Origin: Tardiphaga sp.
GTDB lineage: Bacteria > Pseudomonadota > Alphaproteobacteria > Rhizobiales > Xanthobacteraceae
Reading direction: 5' to 3'
Length of the DNA: 64,000 bases
Assembly: GCF_028290495.1 (NCBI RefSeq)
Contig: NZ_JAQGJT010000151.1
Span: 1 to 64,000 of the forward strand
Shown: piece after piece, positions 26,006 through 34,263 of the stretch
Numbering within the stretch: the stretch's first letter is position 1
How the letters are laid out: every line of letters starts with the position of its first letter
Translations under genes and position numbers: made by a program
The notes under the pieces: model-generated
What the model saw: only the letters and a program-made list of their open reading frames with translations
Databases searched by the model: none
What the model was told of the DNA's origin: nothing

Positions 26006-26941
26006 TCAGGCGCTGCCTCCGGTATCGTTCCAGTGCGTGCGCTGGCGTAGGTGCAGAAGCGCGCCGGCCAAGGCCACGATCAGCGCGAAGAACACCACCA
26101 CGACCGCCGAGGCGTAGCCGACGTCGTAATAGACGAAGGCGACGCTGTAGAGATAGAGGTTGATGGTTTCCGAGGCGCTGCCGGGGCCGCCTTGCGTGAT
26201 CGCGAAGATGATATCGAAGCTTTTGACGGCGTCGATCATGCGGATCATGGCGGCGATGAACAGAAACGGCATGATCATCGGCAGCGAGATGAAGCGGAAG
26301 GTCTGCCAGGGCGTGGCGCCGTCGATCTGGGCGCTTTCATAGGGCTCGGACGGAATCGCGCTGAGGCCACCGAGCACGATGAGCATCACCAAGGGCGTCC
26401 ATTGCCACGTCTCCACCAGCACCAGCGAAGGGATCACCGTGGCGGGGTGGAAGACCCACAGCGACGGCGGCAGGCCGACCAGCGCCAGCAAATAGTTGAG
26501 AACGCCAAGCTGCGGATGGAACATCATCGTCCACACCAGAGCGATCGCCACCGGGGTTGCCATCATCGGCAGGATGAACAGTCCACGAAAGAAGCCGCGC
26601 AATGGAAATTTGCTGTTGAAGATGACAGCCGCCAGCGTGCCAAGGATCAGCGGCAGCGCCACGGAAAGCGCGGTATAGACCAGCGTGTGCCATACCGATT
26701 CCACGAAGCGTGCGTCCGACGGCAGCCGGAGATAATTGGCAAAGCCGACGAAGGTCGGCTGCGAGCCGACTTTCCATTCGTGCAGGCTCATCCAGATCGT
26801 ATACGCCCAGGGAAAGATGATGACGGCGAGGACCACGATCATCGCCGGGATCACGAACGGCCAATACGAGATCGGCCGCCACGCGTGCTTTGCGGTCTCC
26901 ACCTCGACGGCGAGTCGCTGGACGGCTGTCAGTTCGCTCAC
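26006..26941 (-). CDS. Carbohydrate ABC transporter permease (MalF/UgpA family)
   Basis: A 311-residue permease. A short cytoplasmic N-terminus leads into the first helix (WPFVIPAMIVVLAVIIFP), followed by a typical MalF-like periplasmic stretch and five more helices. The EAA loop reads PYESAQIDGATPWQTFRFISLP. The start is a GTG at 26941 that overlaps the stop of the binding-protein gene (GTGA), which explains why longer upstream readings are not genuine. It forms the heteromeric channel with the 270-residue permease. Confidence 0.88.
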   Translation of the reverse strand: MSELTAVQRLAVEVETAKHAWRPISYWPFVIPAMIVVLAVIIFPWAYTIWMSLHEWKVGSQPTFVGFANYLRLPSDARFVESVWHTLVYTALSVALPLILGTLAAVIFNSKFPLRGFFRGLFILPMMATPVAIALVWTMMFHPQLGVLNYLLALVGLPPSLWVFHPATVIPSLVLVETWQWTPLVMLIVLGGLSAIPSEPYESAQIDGATPWQTFRFISLPMIMPFLFIAAMIRMIDAVKSFDIIFAITQGGPGSASETINLYLYSVAFVYYDVGYASAVVVVFFALIVALAGALLHLRQRTHWNDTGGSA

Positions 26942-28260
26942 GTCTTTTCGCTGCGCTCCAGGATCGGCCGGAACTGGTCGTGCGCTTTTTTCAACTCGGT
27001 CGCCGGATCTGCCCCCGAAAGCGTCGCGGTCAGCGCAGCGCCGACCAGATCGCGGAATTCGGCAACCGGCACGATGACCGGCAGGCCGAGCTTGCTGATC
27101 TTGGCGGAGCCGATCACGGCGTCGAGCCATTCCTGGGTCTTGACGCCCTTGCGGACGTTCTCGTCGCTGAGGATCGAGTTGCGGAACGGCACGCCGCCGC
27201 CGCTCTGCAGCAGCCGGGCGCCCATCGTCTTGGAAACCGCCCATTGGCAATACAGATAGGCGGCTTCCTTCTTCGTGCTGGTCTTGGCGATGCCGATGCC
27301 GTCGCCATAGGTCGAGGAATACTGGCCCTTGGGGCCGGCCGGCACCAGAGTGTAGCCGATCTTGCCGACGACGCGGGAGGCGTTGGGGTCCTCGATCGGC
27401 GGTGCCCAGCCGTCCGCATCGATCCACATCGCCGCACGCCCCTGCGTCAGCGAGGCCATCGATTCCATCCAGTTGAAGCCGGCGACCCCGGGAGGCGCCG
27501 ATTTGGTCATCAGGCGCTGATACATCTTGGTGGCCTCGACGGCCTCAGGACCATCGGTGAGGATGTTGCCCTTGTCGTCGAGAAACTCGCCGCCGTAGTT
27601 GAGGAAGAAATTGGTCCACAGCGCCATGTTGGCGTTGCGCAGACCGCGGCCGGTGAAGCCGTAGATGCCGTTGGCCGGATCGTTCAGCTTCTCGGCGGCG
27701 ACTGCCAGTTCCTCGAACGTCTTCGGCGGCGTGAGCCCCTTTTTCTGGAACAGCTCCTTGTTGTAGTACAGAATGAAGTAATCGACCGACCATGGCAGCG
27801 AATGCATGGCGCCGTCGTCGTTCCTGGCGAATTTCAGACCGCCGGCGGAAAAGTCGTCCACCGTCAGGTCGGGCGCCGTCAGATTGGGATCCTTCATGAA
27901 GCCGGTGAGGTCGGCGAGCCAGCCGGCCTTCTCGAACTGGCGTTTCTGCACGTGATAGCTGAGATGAACGACGTCGAAACTGGGCTTGCCGGAGGTGAGT
28001 TCGATGACCGCCTTCTGGCGCTGCTGCTGTTCGGGGATGACTTCGGATTCGACCTTGATACCGGTGAGGTCGGTGAATTCGGAGGCGTATTTCTGCAGCA
28101 ACTCGCCGCGCGGGCCCTTGATCAGATTGGCCTCGATGGTGGTACCGGCATATTTCTTCCAGGCCGGTTCGGCGAAAGCCGGCAACCCGACGAGACCAAG
28201 CGCCCCGGTGGCGAGCGTCCCCTTCAATACAGCACGGCGCGTCGGGCCAAATGGGGCCAT
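26938..28260 (-). CDS. Extracellular solute-binding protein family 1 (sugar ABC importer)
   Basis: A 440-residue periplasmic binding protein with a twin-arginine-type leader (TRRAVLKGTLATGALGLVG, about residues 7-25, then AFAEP). MalE/UgpB-like features include the SGKPSFDVVHLSYHVQ, NDDGAMHSLPWSVDYFILYYN and FTGRGLRNANMALW blocks. ATG at 28260 with GGAGG upstream. It is the first gene of the importer operon and overlaps the next permease by 4 nt. The substrate is probably a sugar, polyol or glycerol-phosphate-like compound and cannot be refined further. Confidence 0.88.
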   Translation of the reverse strand: MAPFGPTRRAVLKGTLATGALGLVGLPAFAEPAWKKYAGTTIEANLIKGPRGELLQKYASEFTDLTGIKVESEVIPEQQQRQKAVIELTSGKPSFDVVHLSYHVQKRQFEKAGWLADLTGFMKDPNLTAPDLTVDDFSAGGLKFARNDDGAMHSLPWSVDYFILYYNKELFQKKGLTPPKTFEELAVAAEKLNDPANGIYGFTGRGLRNANMALWTNFFLNYGGEFLDDKGNILTDGPEAVEATKMYQRLMTKSAPPGVAGFNWMESMASLTQGRAAMWIDADGWAPPIEDPNASRVVGKIGYTLVPAGPKGQYSSTYGDGIGIAKTSTKKEAAYLYCQWAVSKTMGARLLQSGGGVPFRNSILSDENVRKGVKTQEWLDAVIGSAKISKLGLPVIVPVAEFRDLVGAALTATLSGADPATELKKAHDQFRPILERSEKT

Positions 28261-28458
28261 CGGTCATCCTCCCTGCGAGCCGCCTGAATCGCGGCGATGT
28301 ACGGTCGCTCCCCGTTGAACCGGGAATGCGCCGTCACGAGTCATAGCACGATGGATTGGGGGGACAAGCGCGACGTAGACGAGAGAACAACGAACTCCCA
28401 GTCCGTCGTCTTGGCTTGGCTTCGCTGGTTAGCAGGCTCGTTTGCCGAGACGACAGGA

Positions 28459-29388
28459 CTATCCCTTCCGATGACTCGCATTGACTGCGATCGTCGCCGC
28501 GGCGGTGCGGTTCTCTACGCCGAGTTTGGCGTAGATCTGCTCGAGGTGCTTGTCTACGGTGCGCGGGCTGAGGCCGAGAATCTGCGCGATGTCGCGGTTG
28601 CTCTTGCCCTTGCTGAGCCAGGAAAGCACTTCGCCCTCGCGGCCGGTGAGGCCGAGTTCGCGGCTGAATTCGGACGGCAGATAGGCGGCGGTGTCCTTGG
28701 CGAGGCGCAGCAGGAATTCGTCGGGGCCGACCTTGCCCATATATTGCAGCCGCAGCAGTTCGTTGTCGGGAAAGCCGGCCGATGGCTGCGTTTTGGCGCC
28801 GGGCACGGCGCTCTGCATGCGCTCCAGCCATTGCAGCATGGCCGGCGGCAGCAACAGCGCGTCGTCGGCCTGAGCGGAGAGATTGTCCGCGAGCAGTTTC
28901 TGCGCCTGCGGTGTCGCCCACAGGATACGACCGAGGCGATTCACCGCCAGCAGGAAGCGTCCGGAGACGTCGAGCGCGGCGCGTGCGCTCTGCGTCAGGC
29001 GGGCATTGGCGAGGTGAACGCGTATCCGCGCGATCATTTCCTCGATGACGATCGGCTTGGTCACGTAATCGACGCCGCCGGCTTCAAGGCCGCGCACGAT
29101 GTGCTCGGTTTCGGCGAGGCCCGTCATGAAGATCACCGGCACGTCGGCGAGGCCGGCGTCGCGCTTCAGGCGGCGGCAGGTCTCGAATCCGTCGATGCCC
29201 GGCATCACGGCATCGAGCAGTACGATGTCCGGCGTGATCTGCTCGACGATCCGCATCGCGGCGGCGCCGTCCATCGCCACCATCACCGTCATGCCGGCGC
29301 CGTCGAGCGCGTCGGTCAGGAGCCGCAGCGTCTCCGGGGAATCGTCCACGACCAGGGCTACGTCGCGTTTGCGGGGCTCAGTGATCAT
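28459..29388 (-). CDS. LuxR/FixJ-type response regulator, partner of the upstream hybrid kinase
   Basis: A 309-residue regulator. The receiver domain is at about residues 8-125, with acidic pocket residues in VVDDSPE, phospho-acceptor D59 (VLLDAVMPGIDGF) and a lysine in VTKPI. A middle region of about 100 residues (SGRFLLAVNRLGRILWATP) resembles a PAS-like fold. The C-terminal LuxR HTH is at about residues 240-300 (LTGREGEVLSWLSKGKSNRD, SPRTVDKHLEQIYAKLG). ATG at 29388 lies inside the end of the kinase gene (11-nt overlap), so the two are coupled and almost certainly form one signalling pair. The likely target is the divergent amide/urea operon. Confidence 0.88.
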   Translation of the reverse strand: MITEPRKRDVALVVDDSPETLRLLTDALDGAGMTVMVAMDGAAAMRIVEQITPDIVLLDAVMPGIDGFETCRRLKRDAGLADVPVIFMTGLAETEHIVRGLEAGGVDYVTKPIVIEEMIARIRVHLANARLTQSARAALDVSGRFLLAVNRLGRILWATPQAQKLLADNLSAQADDALLLPPAMLQWLERMQSAVPGAKTQPSAGFPDNELLRLQYMGKVGPDEFLLRLAKDTAAYLPSEFSRELGLTGREGEVLSWLSKGKSNRDIAQILGLSPRTVDKHLEQIYAKLGVENRTAAATIAVNASHRKG

Positions 29389-32300
29389 AGCTGTACAACG
29401 TCTTGAGCGTTGCCATGTACTGGTCGAGGTCGAAGCGGTCGATCAGGGCGCGCATCTCGCCGACGAAATCGGCGTGTTCGGGATGCTCCGTGCCGATCTC
29501 GTCGAGCTTGAGCTGGATCGCGCGAATGTGGCCCATCTGGCCGAGGCTGATGAGGTCCTCGACATGCCGTACCGGCGGGCGCGAGCCGCTCGGCGTCCAG
29601 CGCGGCGGAGTGACGATCTCGTCGCGCTCATATTGCCAGTCGATTTTCAGGGTCTGTCCGATCAGTTCAAGCAGGCGGGGGATGTCGATAGGCTTCATCA
29701 GGTAGCCGTCGTGGAAGGGCTGCGCCAGCGGCGTGCCGTGCGCTTCCAGCGCGCTCGCCGACACCATCAGGATGCGCGCCTGATGGTGGCCGCTGGCGCG
29801 CAGCGTCTGCGCCACGGTCCAGCCGTCCATGCCGGCCATCGAGATATCGAGCAGGAACAGGTCCGGCCGGCAGTGCAGCGCGAGGCTGAGGCAGGACGGA
29901 CCGTCGGGCGCTGACAGCAGAATGAAGCCGAGCGGCGCCAGCACCTCGCGCAGCAGGTCGCGCTGCGTCGGGTCGTCGTCGGTGATCAGAATGGTTTTTC
30001 GCGGGCCGTGATAGCCGAAGATCGGCGCGTCGACCGGCGCGATGCGAGTCGGGTTGGTGACTTCCGACAGCAGCATCTTGACGCGGAAGGTGCTGCCGGT
30101 GCCGACCGTGCTGGTGACGCGGATGTCGCCGCCCATCACGCCGGCCAGGAGCTTGCTGATGGTGAGGCCGAGCCCCGTGCCGGTGTGCGGCTGCGCGACG
30201 CCGAGCGCGCCGCGCTCGAACGGCGCGAAGATGCGCTCAAGATCGCCGGGCTGGATGCCGGGCCCGGTGTCGATCACCTCGAATTCGGCGACCGGGCTGC
30301 GGTAGTGGATCACGAACTGCACGCTGCCGGTTTGCGTGAACTTGATGGCGTTCGACAGCAGGTTGATCAGCACCTGGCGCAGCCGCTTCTCGTCGGCATA
30401 GACCACGACCGGCAGCACGTTTGGCCGCCGGAACACGAAGTCGATGCCCTTGGCGGCGGCCTGCAGCCGGAACATGCCGACCAGCTGATCGAGGAAGTCG
30501 GTGAGGCGCACCTCGTCGCGCGACAGATACAGCCGCCCGGCCTCGATCTTGGAAATGTCGAGGATGCCGTCGATCAGGCCGGAGAGGTGATCGGCGCTGC
30601 GCTTGACGACGCGGACCTGATCGCGTGGTCGTTTCTGCAGGCTCTCGTCCTGTTCCAGCAATTGTGCGTAGCCGCTGATGGCGTTGAGCGGCGAGCGCAG
30701 TTCGTGGCTGAGGCCAACGACGTAGCGGCTTTTGGCGAGGTTGGCGGATTCGGCGACTTCCTTGGCGCGCTGCAATTCGGCATCGGTGCGCTTGTGCGCG
30801 ACGATCTCCTGCATCAAGAGCGAGGTCTGCCGTTTGGTCTCGGCCTCCGCGGCGGTGCGACTCTGCTTGGCCAGAACGAACAACCAGGCGACTACGCCGA
30901 TGATGATCGTCAGCGCGAAGAACACTTTCCACAGCACATCGGAGAGCTGGAATTCATCGGCCGGCACAGCCGCCGAGGTCTGCAGATAGATCAGCGCCAG
31001 CGTCAGGCCGACCAGGCCAGCCGACATCGCGAACACGCCGAGGTAATGGCCGACCTGGGAGTTGATCCGGGCATAGATCGGCGTCGGCAGCAGCTTGCCG
31101 AGCGTGGTCGATATCTGTTCCTGGATGCGCGCATGCGGCTTGCAGAGGTCATGACAGCGGGCGTCGAGCGAGCAGCATAGCGAGCAGATCGGGCCGGCAT
31201 AGGCCGGGCAGTGCGCCATGTCCTCTGGCTCAAAGGAATGCTCGCAGATACAGCACTGGATTGCCGGCAGGTTCTGCCAGGCTCGCTTCGGCTTTCGCGC
31301 GATGTAGTATTTTCCCTGCGTTACCCAAGCGATCAGCGGCGCGGTGACGAGGGCGGCGACCAGCGCCACAAACGGCGACAGCGCCTTGGCGAACGGGCCG
31401 AACACGCCGTAGAACGCGCTGATCGATACCACGGTGGCGACCAGCATGGCGCCGACGCCGACCGGGTTGATGTCATAGAGATGCGCACGCTTGAATTCCA
31501 TGTGCTGCGGGCGCAGGCCGAGCGGCTTGTTGATGACGAGATCGGCAACCAGCGCACCGACCCACGCGATGGCGACATTGGAATACAGCGCCAGCGTCTG
31601 TTCCAGCGCCTTGTAGACGCCGATTTCCATCAGCAGCAGCGCCACCAGCACGTTGAACACCAGCCACACCACGCGGCCGGGATGGCTGTGGGTGAGGCGG
31701 GAGAAGAAGTTCGACCACGCGATCGAGCCGGCATAGGCGTTGGTGACGTTGATCTTGAGCTGCGACAGGATCACGAAGGTTCCGGTCAGCGCCAACGCCA
31801 GATCCGGCTGCGACAGCACGTAGCGGAACGCCTCGAGATACATATGCGCGGGTTCTGCGGCGTGCTCGGTGGTGACGCCGTGGGTCAGCGCGAAGTAGGC
31901 CAGGAACGAACCGGCCAGCAGCTTCAGTGCGCCGACCACGATCCAGCCGGGCCCGGCACATAGCAGCGCCACCCACCATGCGGTCTTCGACTCCCGGCGG
32001 TCGCGCGGCAGGAAGCGCAGGAAATCGACCTGTTCGCCGATCTGCGCCACCAGCGAGAACACCACAGAAGCGGCGGTTCCGAACAGCAACAGGTCGAGAC
32101 TGCCTGCGGGATCGCCGTGTTCGCCGGGAAATTTGGTCCATTCGACAAACGACTGCCGGCTGGCCCAGGCGATCGCCACGAACGGCGCGAGGTTGAGCAC
32201 CAGCCACAGCGGCTGCGTCCACAGCTGGAACCGGCTGATCAGCGTGATGCCGTAGATCACCAGCGGGATGATCACCACCGCGGAAAGGAGATAACCGATC

Positions 32301-32749
32301 GGGCGTGGAATATCGAAACACATCTCCAGCGCGGTGGCCATGATGACCGCCTCGAGTGCGAAGAAGATGAAGGTGAAGGAGGCGTAGATCAGCGAGGTGA
32401 TGGTCGAGCCGATATAGCCGAAACCCGCGCCGCGGGTCAGGAGGTCGATGTCGATGCCGCATTTTGCGGCATGATAGGCGATCGGCAGGCCACAGCAGAA
32501 GATGATGAAGCTGACCACGAGGATCGCGGCGGCGGCGTTGGTGACGCCGTAATTGATGGTGATCGTACCGCCGATCGCCTCCAGCGCCAGGAACGAGATG
32601 GCGCCCAGAGCGGTATTGGCGACCCGTGCCGAGGACCAGCGCCGGGCGCTTTTGGCGGTGAAACGCAGCGCATAGTCTTCCAGCGTCTGGTTGGCGACCC
32701 ATTGATTGTACTGGCGCCGGACACGGTCGATGCGCTGCCGCCCTGCCAC
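29378..32749 (-). CDS. NCS1-type permease fused to hybrid sensor histidine kinase
   Basis: A fusion of about 1123 residues. Residues about 30-470 form a roughly 12-helix permease of the NCS1 (purine/cytosine/allantoin) type (TITINYGVTNAAAA, RGAGFGYIGSTITS, INVTNAYAGSIAWSNFF). A cysteine/histidine-rich module follows (C499 onward: CCICEHSF, HCPAYAGPICSLCC, CHDLCKPH), then two more hydrophobic helices. Next come HisKA with H682 (GLSHELRSPLN), HATPase (NLLSNAIKF, DTGPGIQPGD, GTGLGLTISKLLAGV), a receiver with D968 (LFLLDISMAGMDGW) and a C-terminal tail of about 80 residues. The start is a GTG at 32749 with AGGAG seven bases upstream. It probably senses a nitrogenous substrate at the membrane. Compare CbrA, where a different (SLC5) transporter is fused to a kinase. 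Confidence 0.88.
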   Translation of the reverse strand: MAGRQRIDRVRRQYNQWVANQTLEDYALRFTAKSARRWSSARVANTALGAISFLALEAIGGTITINYGVTNAAAAILVVSFIIFCCGLPIAYHAAKCGIDIDLLTRGAGFGYIGSTITSLIYASFTFIFFALEAVIMATALEMCFDIPRPIGYLLSAVVIIPLVIYGITLISRFQLWTQPLWLVLNLAPFVAIAWASRQSFVEWTKFPGEHGDPAGSLDLLLFGTAASVVFSLVAQIGEQVDFLRFLPRDRRESKTAWWVALLCAGPGWIVVGALKLLAGSFLAYFALTHGVTTEHAAEPAHMYLEAFRYVLSQPDLALALTGTFVILSQLKINVTNAYAGSIAWSNFFSRLTHSHPGRVVWLVFNVLVALLLMEIGVYKALEQTLALYSNVAIAWVGALVADLVINKPLGLRPQHMEFKRAHLYDINPVGVGAMLVATVVSISAFYGVFGPFAKALSPFVALVAALVTAPLIAWVTQGKYYIARKPKRAWQNLPAIQCCICEHSFEPEDMAHCPAYAGPICSLCCSLDARCHDLCKPHARIQEQISTTLGKLLPTPIYARINSQVGHYLGVFAMSAGLVGLTLALIYLQTSAAVPADEFQLSDVLWKVFFALTIIIGVVAWLFVLAKQSRTAAEAETKRQTSLLMQEIVAHKRTDAELQRAKEVAESANLAKSRYVVGLSHELRSPLNAISGYAQLLEQDESLQKRPRDQVRVVKRSADHLSGLIDGILDISKIEAGRLYLSRDEVRLTDFLDQLVGMFRLQAAAKGIDFVFRRPNVLPVVVYADEKRLRQVLINLLSNAIKFTQTGSVQFVIHYRSPVAEFEVIDTGPGIQPGDLERIFAPFERGALGVAQPHTGTGLGLTISKLLAGVMGGDIRVTSTVGTGSTFRVKMLLSEVTNPTRIAPVDAPIFGYHGPRKTILITDDDPTQRDLLREVLAPLGFILLSAPDGPSCLSLALHCRPDLFLLDISMAGMDGWTVAQTLRASGHHQARILMVSASALEAHGTPLAQPFHDGYLMKPIDIPRLLELIGQTLKIDWQYERDEIVTPPRWTPSGSRPPVRHVEDLISLGQMGHIRAIQLKLDEIGTEHPEHADFVGEMRALIDRFDLDQYMATLKTLYSYDH

Positions 32750-32773
32750 TCTATCGCTCCTGACCCGCCGAAC

Positions 32774-32789
32774 TACGCATATTGCGCGA
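32774..32789. promoter_or_regulatory. Short dyad, second copy of the operator-like motif
   Basis: TACGCATATTGCGCGA contains CGCA-TAT-TGCG symmetry and shares TACGCA...GCG with the larger dyad at 32815-32853. It lies 25 bp from the kinase start and may be a second binding site of the same regulator. Confidence 0.35.
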
Positions 32790-32814
32790 CGCCAAAAATC
32801 TACGTCGCCATTTT

Positions 32815-32853
32815 GCGGTGCAGTATACGCAATCTCGCGTATCTGTGCACCGC
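32815..32853. promoter_or_regulatory. 39-bp hyphenated dyad in the kinase/urtA divergent promoter region
   Basis: The outer arms GCGGTGCA (32815-32822) and TGCACCGC (32846-32853) are perfect. The inner arms ATACGC (32825-32830) and GCGTAT (32837-32842) are perfect around a six-base centre. The linkers differ by one base (2 versus 3 nt). It lies in the 161-bp gap between the transporter-kinase gene and urtA, 57 bp before the urtA start. It is a candidate binding site for the LuxR-type regulator. Confidence 0.6.
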
Positions 32854-32910
32854 ACAACTTCAGCAATTGTTGCCTCACCAATAGGCGTCCGTACAAACAG
32901 TGGGGTAAAC

Positions 32911-34170
32911 ATGTCAGACGAGAAGAAGCCGGGTCTACACTCGCCGATGCGGCGAAAACTGCTGATGGGGATGGCAGCCTTGCCCGCCCTGACCATGCTG
33001 CCGCGCGGGGCCTTCGCGCAGTCGCCGGCGACTGCGGCGATCAATACCACGGGTCTCGCGGTCACCGACACGGAAGTCACCGTCGGCATCCTGCATTCCG
33101 CGACCGGCACGATGGCGATCTCGGAAACCGGATCGATCCAGGCCGAAAAGCTCGCCATCGAGCAGATCAATGCGATGGGCGGCGTGCTCGGCCGCAAGAT
33201 CAAAATCATCCAGGAGGATGGCGCTTCGGACTGGCCGACCTTCGCCGAAAAGGCCAAGAAGCTGCTGGTCAACGACAAGGTCGCTGCCATCATGGGGTGC
33301 TGGACCTCGGCGTCGCGCAAGGCCGTGCTGCCGGTGATGGAGCAGTATAACGGCATGCTCTACTACCCGACCTTCTACGAAGGTCTCGAGCAATCCAAGA
33401 ACGTGATCTACACCGGCCAGGAAGCCACCCAGCAGATCCTCGCCGGCATCAACTGGATCGCCAAGGAGAAGGGCGCGAAGTCGTTCTACTTTATCGGATC
33501 CGACTACATCTGGCCGCGCACCTCGAACAAGATCGCGCGCAAGCACATCGAGAACATGCTCAAGCTCAAGGTCGTGGGCGAAGAGTATTTCCCGCTCGGT
33601 CACACCCAGTTCAACTCGGTGATCAACAAGCTGAAGCTGACCAAGCCCGACGTGATCTTCACCGACGTCGTCGGCGGCTCCAACGTCGCCTTCTACAAGC
33701 AGCTCAAGGCGGCCGGCATCGACCTGTCGAAGCAGACGCTGCTGACGATCTCCGTGACCGAAGACGAGATCGACGGTATCGGCGGCGAGAACATCGCCGG
33801 CGCCTATGCCTGCATGAAGTACTTCCAGTCGCTGAAGAACGACAACAACGAGAAGTTCGTGGCCGCGTTCAAGAAGATGTGGGGCGAAAAGACGGTGATC
33901 GGCGACGTCACCCAGGCTGCCTATCTTGGGCCGTGGCTGTGGAAAGCCACCGTCGAGAAGGCCGGCTCCTTCGACATCGACAAGGTCGCGGCGGCGTCGC
34001 CTGGCATCCAGTTCAAGGGCGCGCCGGAAGGCTATGTGCGGATCCACGAAAACCATCATCTGTGGTCGAAGACCCGGGTCGGCAAGGCCAAGCTCGATGG
34101 CCAGTTCGAGCTGGTCTACGAGACCGCCGAGCTGGTCGAGCCGGATCCGTTCCCCAAGGGCTACCAGTAA
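32911..34170 (+). CDS. urtA: Urea/short-chain amide ABC transporter substrate-binding protein (UrtA/FmdD)
   Basis: A 419-residue periplasmic binding protein of the Leu/Ile/Val-like UrtA/FmdD family. The leader is MRRKLLMGMAALPALTML followed by AFAQS (cleavage near residue 36). Family blocks include HSATGTMAISETGSIQAEKL, MGCWTSASRKAVLPV, FYEGLEQSKNVIYTGQEATQ and YIWPRTSNKIARKH. The ATG at 32911 starts just before the signal peptide; the ribosome-binding site is weak (GGGG). It is divergent from the kinase and first in an operon ending in formamidase, which suggests formamide/acetamide as well as urea. The stem-loop after it may set a higher level than for the permeases. Confidence 0.9.
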   Translation: MSDEKKPGLHSPMRRKLLMGMAALPALTMLPRGAFAQSPATAAINTTGLAVTDTEVTVGILHSATGTMAISETGSIQAEKLAIEQINAMGGVLGRKIKIIQEDGASDWPTFAEKAKKLLVNDKVAAIMGCWTSASRKAVLPVMEQYNGMLYYPTFYEGLEQSKNVIYTGQEATQQILAGINWIAKEKGAKSFYFIGSDYIWPRTSNKIARKHIENMLKLKVVGEEYFPLGHTQFNSVINKLKLTKPDVIFTDVVGGSNVAFYKQLKAAGIDLSKQTLLTISVTEDEIDGIGGENIAGAYACMKYFQSLKNDNNEKFVAAFKKMWGEKTVIGDVTQAAYLGPWLWKATVEKAGSFDIDKVAAASPGIQFKGAPEGYVRIHENHHLWSKTRVGKAKLDGQFELVYETAELVEPDPFPKGYQ

Positions 34171-34216
34171 GCCTCACTCTCTCCCTGACGCGGACGACCT
34201 ATCCGCGAAACACCAC

Positions 34217-34244
34217 CCCGCGTCGCTTGCGACGCGGGCCCTTT
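34217..34244 (+). terminator. Intercistronic stem-loop between urtA and urtB
   Basis: CCCGCGTCG (34217-34225) pairs perfectly with CGACGCGGG (34230-34238) around CTTG, followed by CCCTTTT. It lies inside the operon just before the urtB ribosome-binding site, so it is more likely a partial terminator or 3-prime stabiliser of urtA mRNA than a full stop. Confidence 0.75.
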
Positions 34245-34263
34245 TCCTGACGGAGGACGGACC

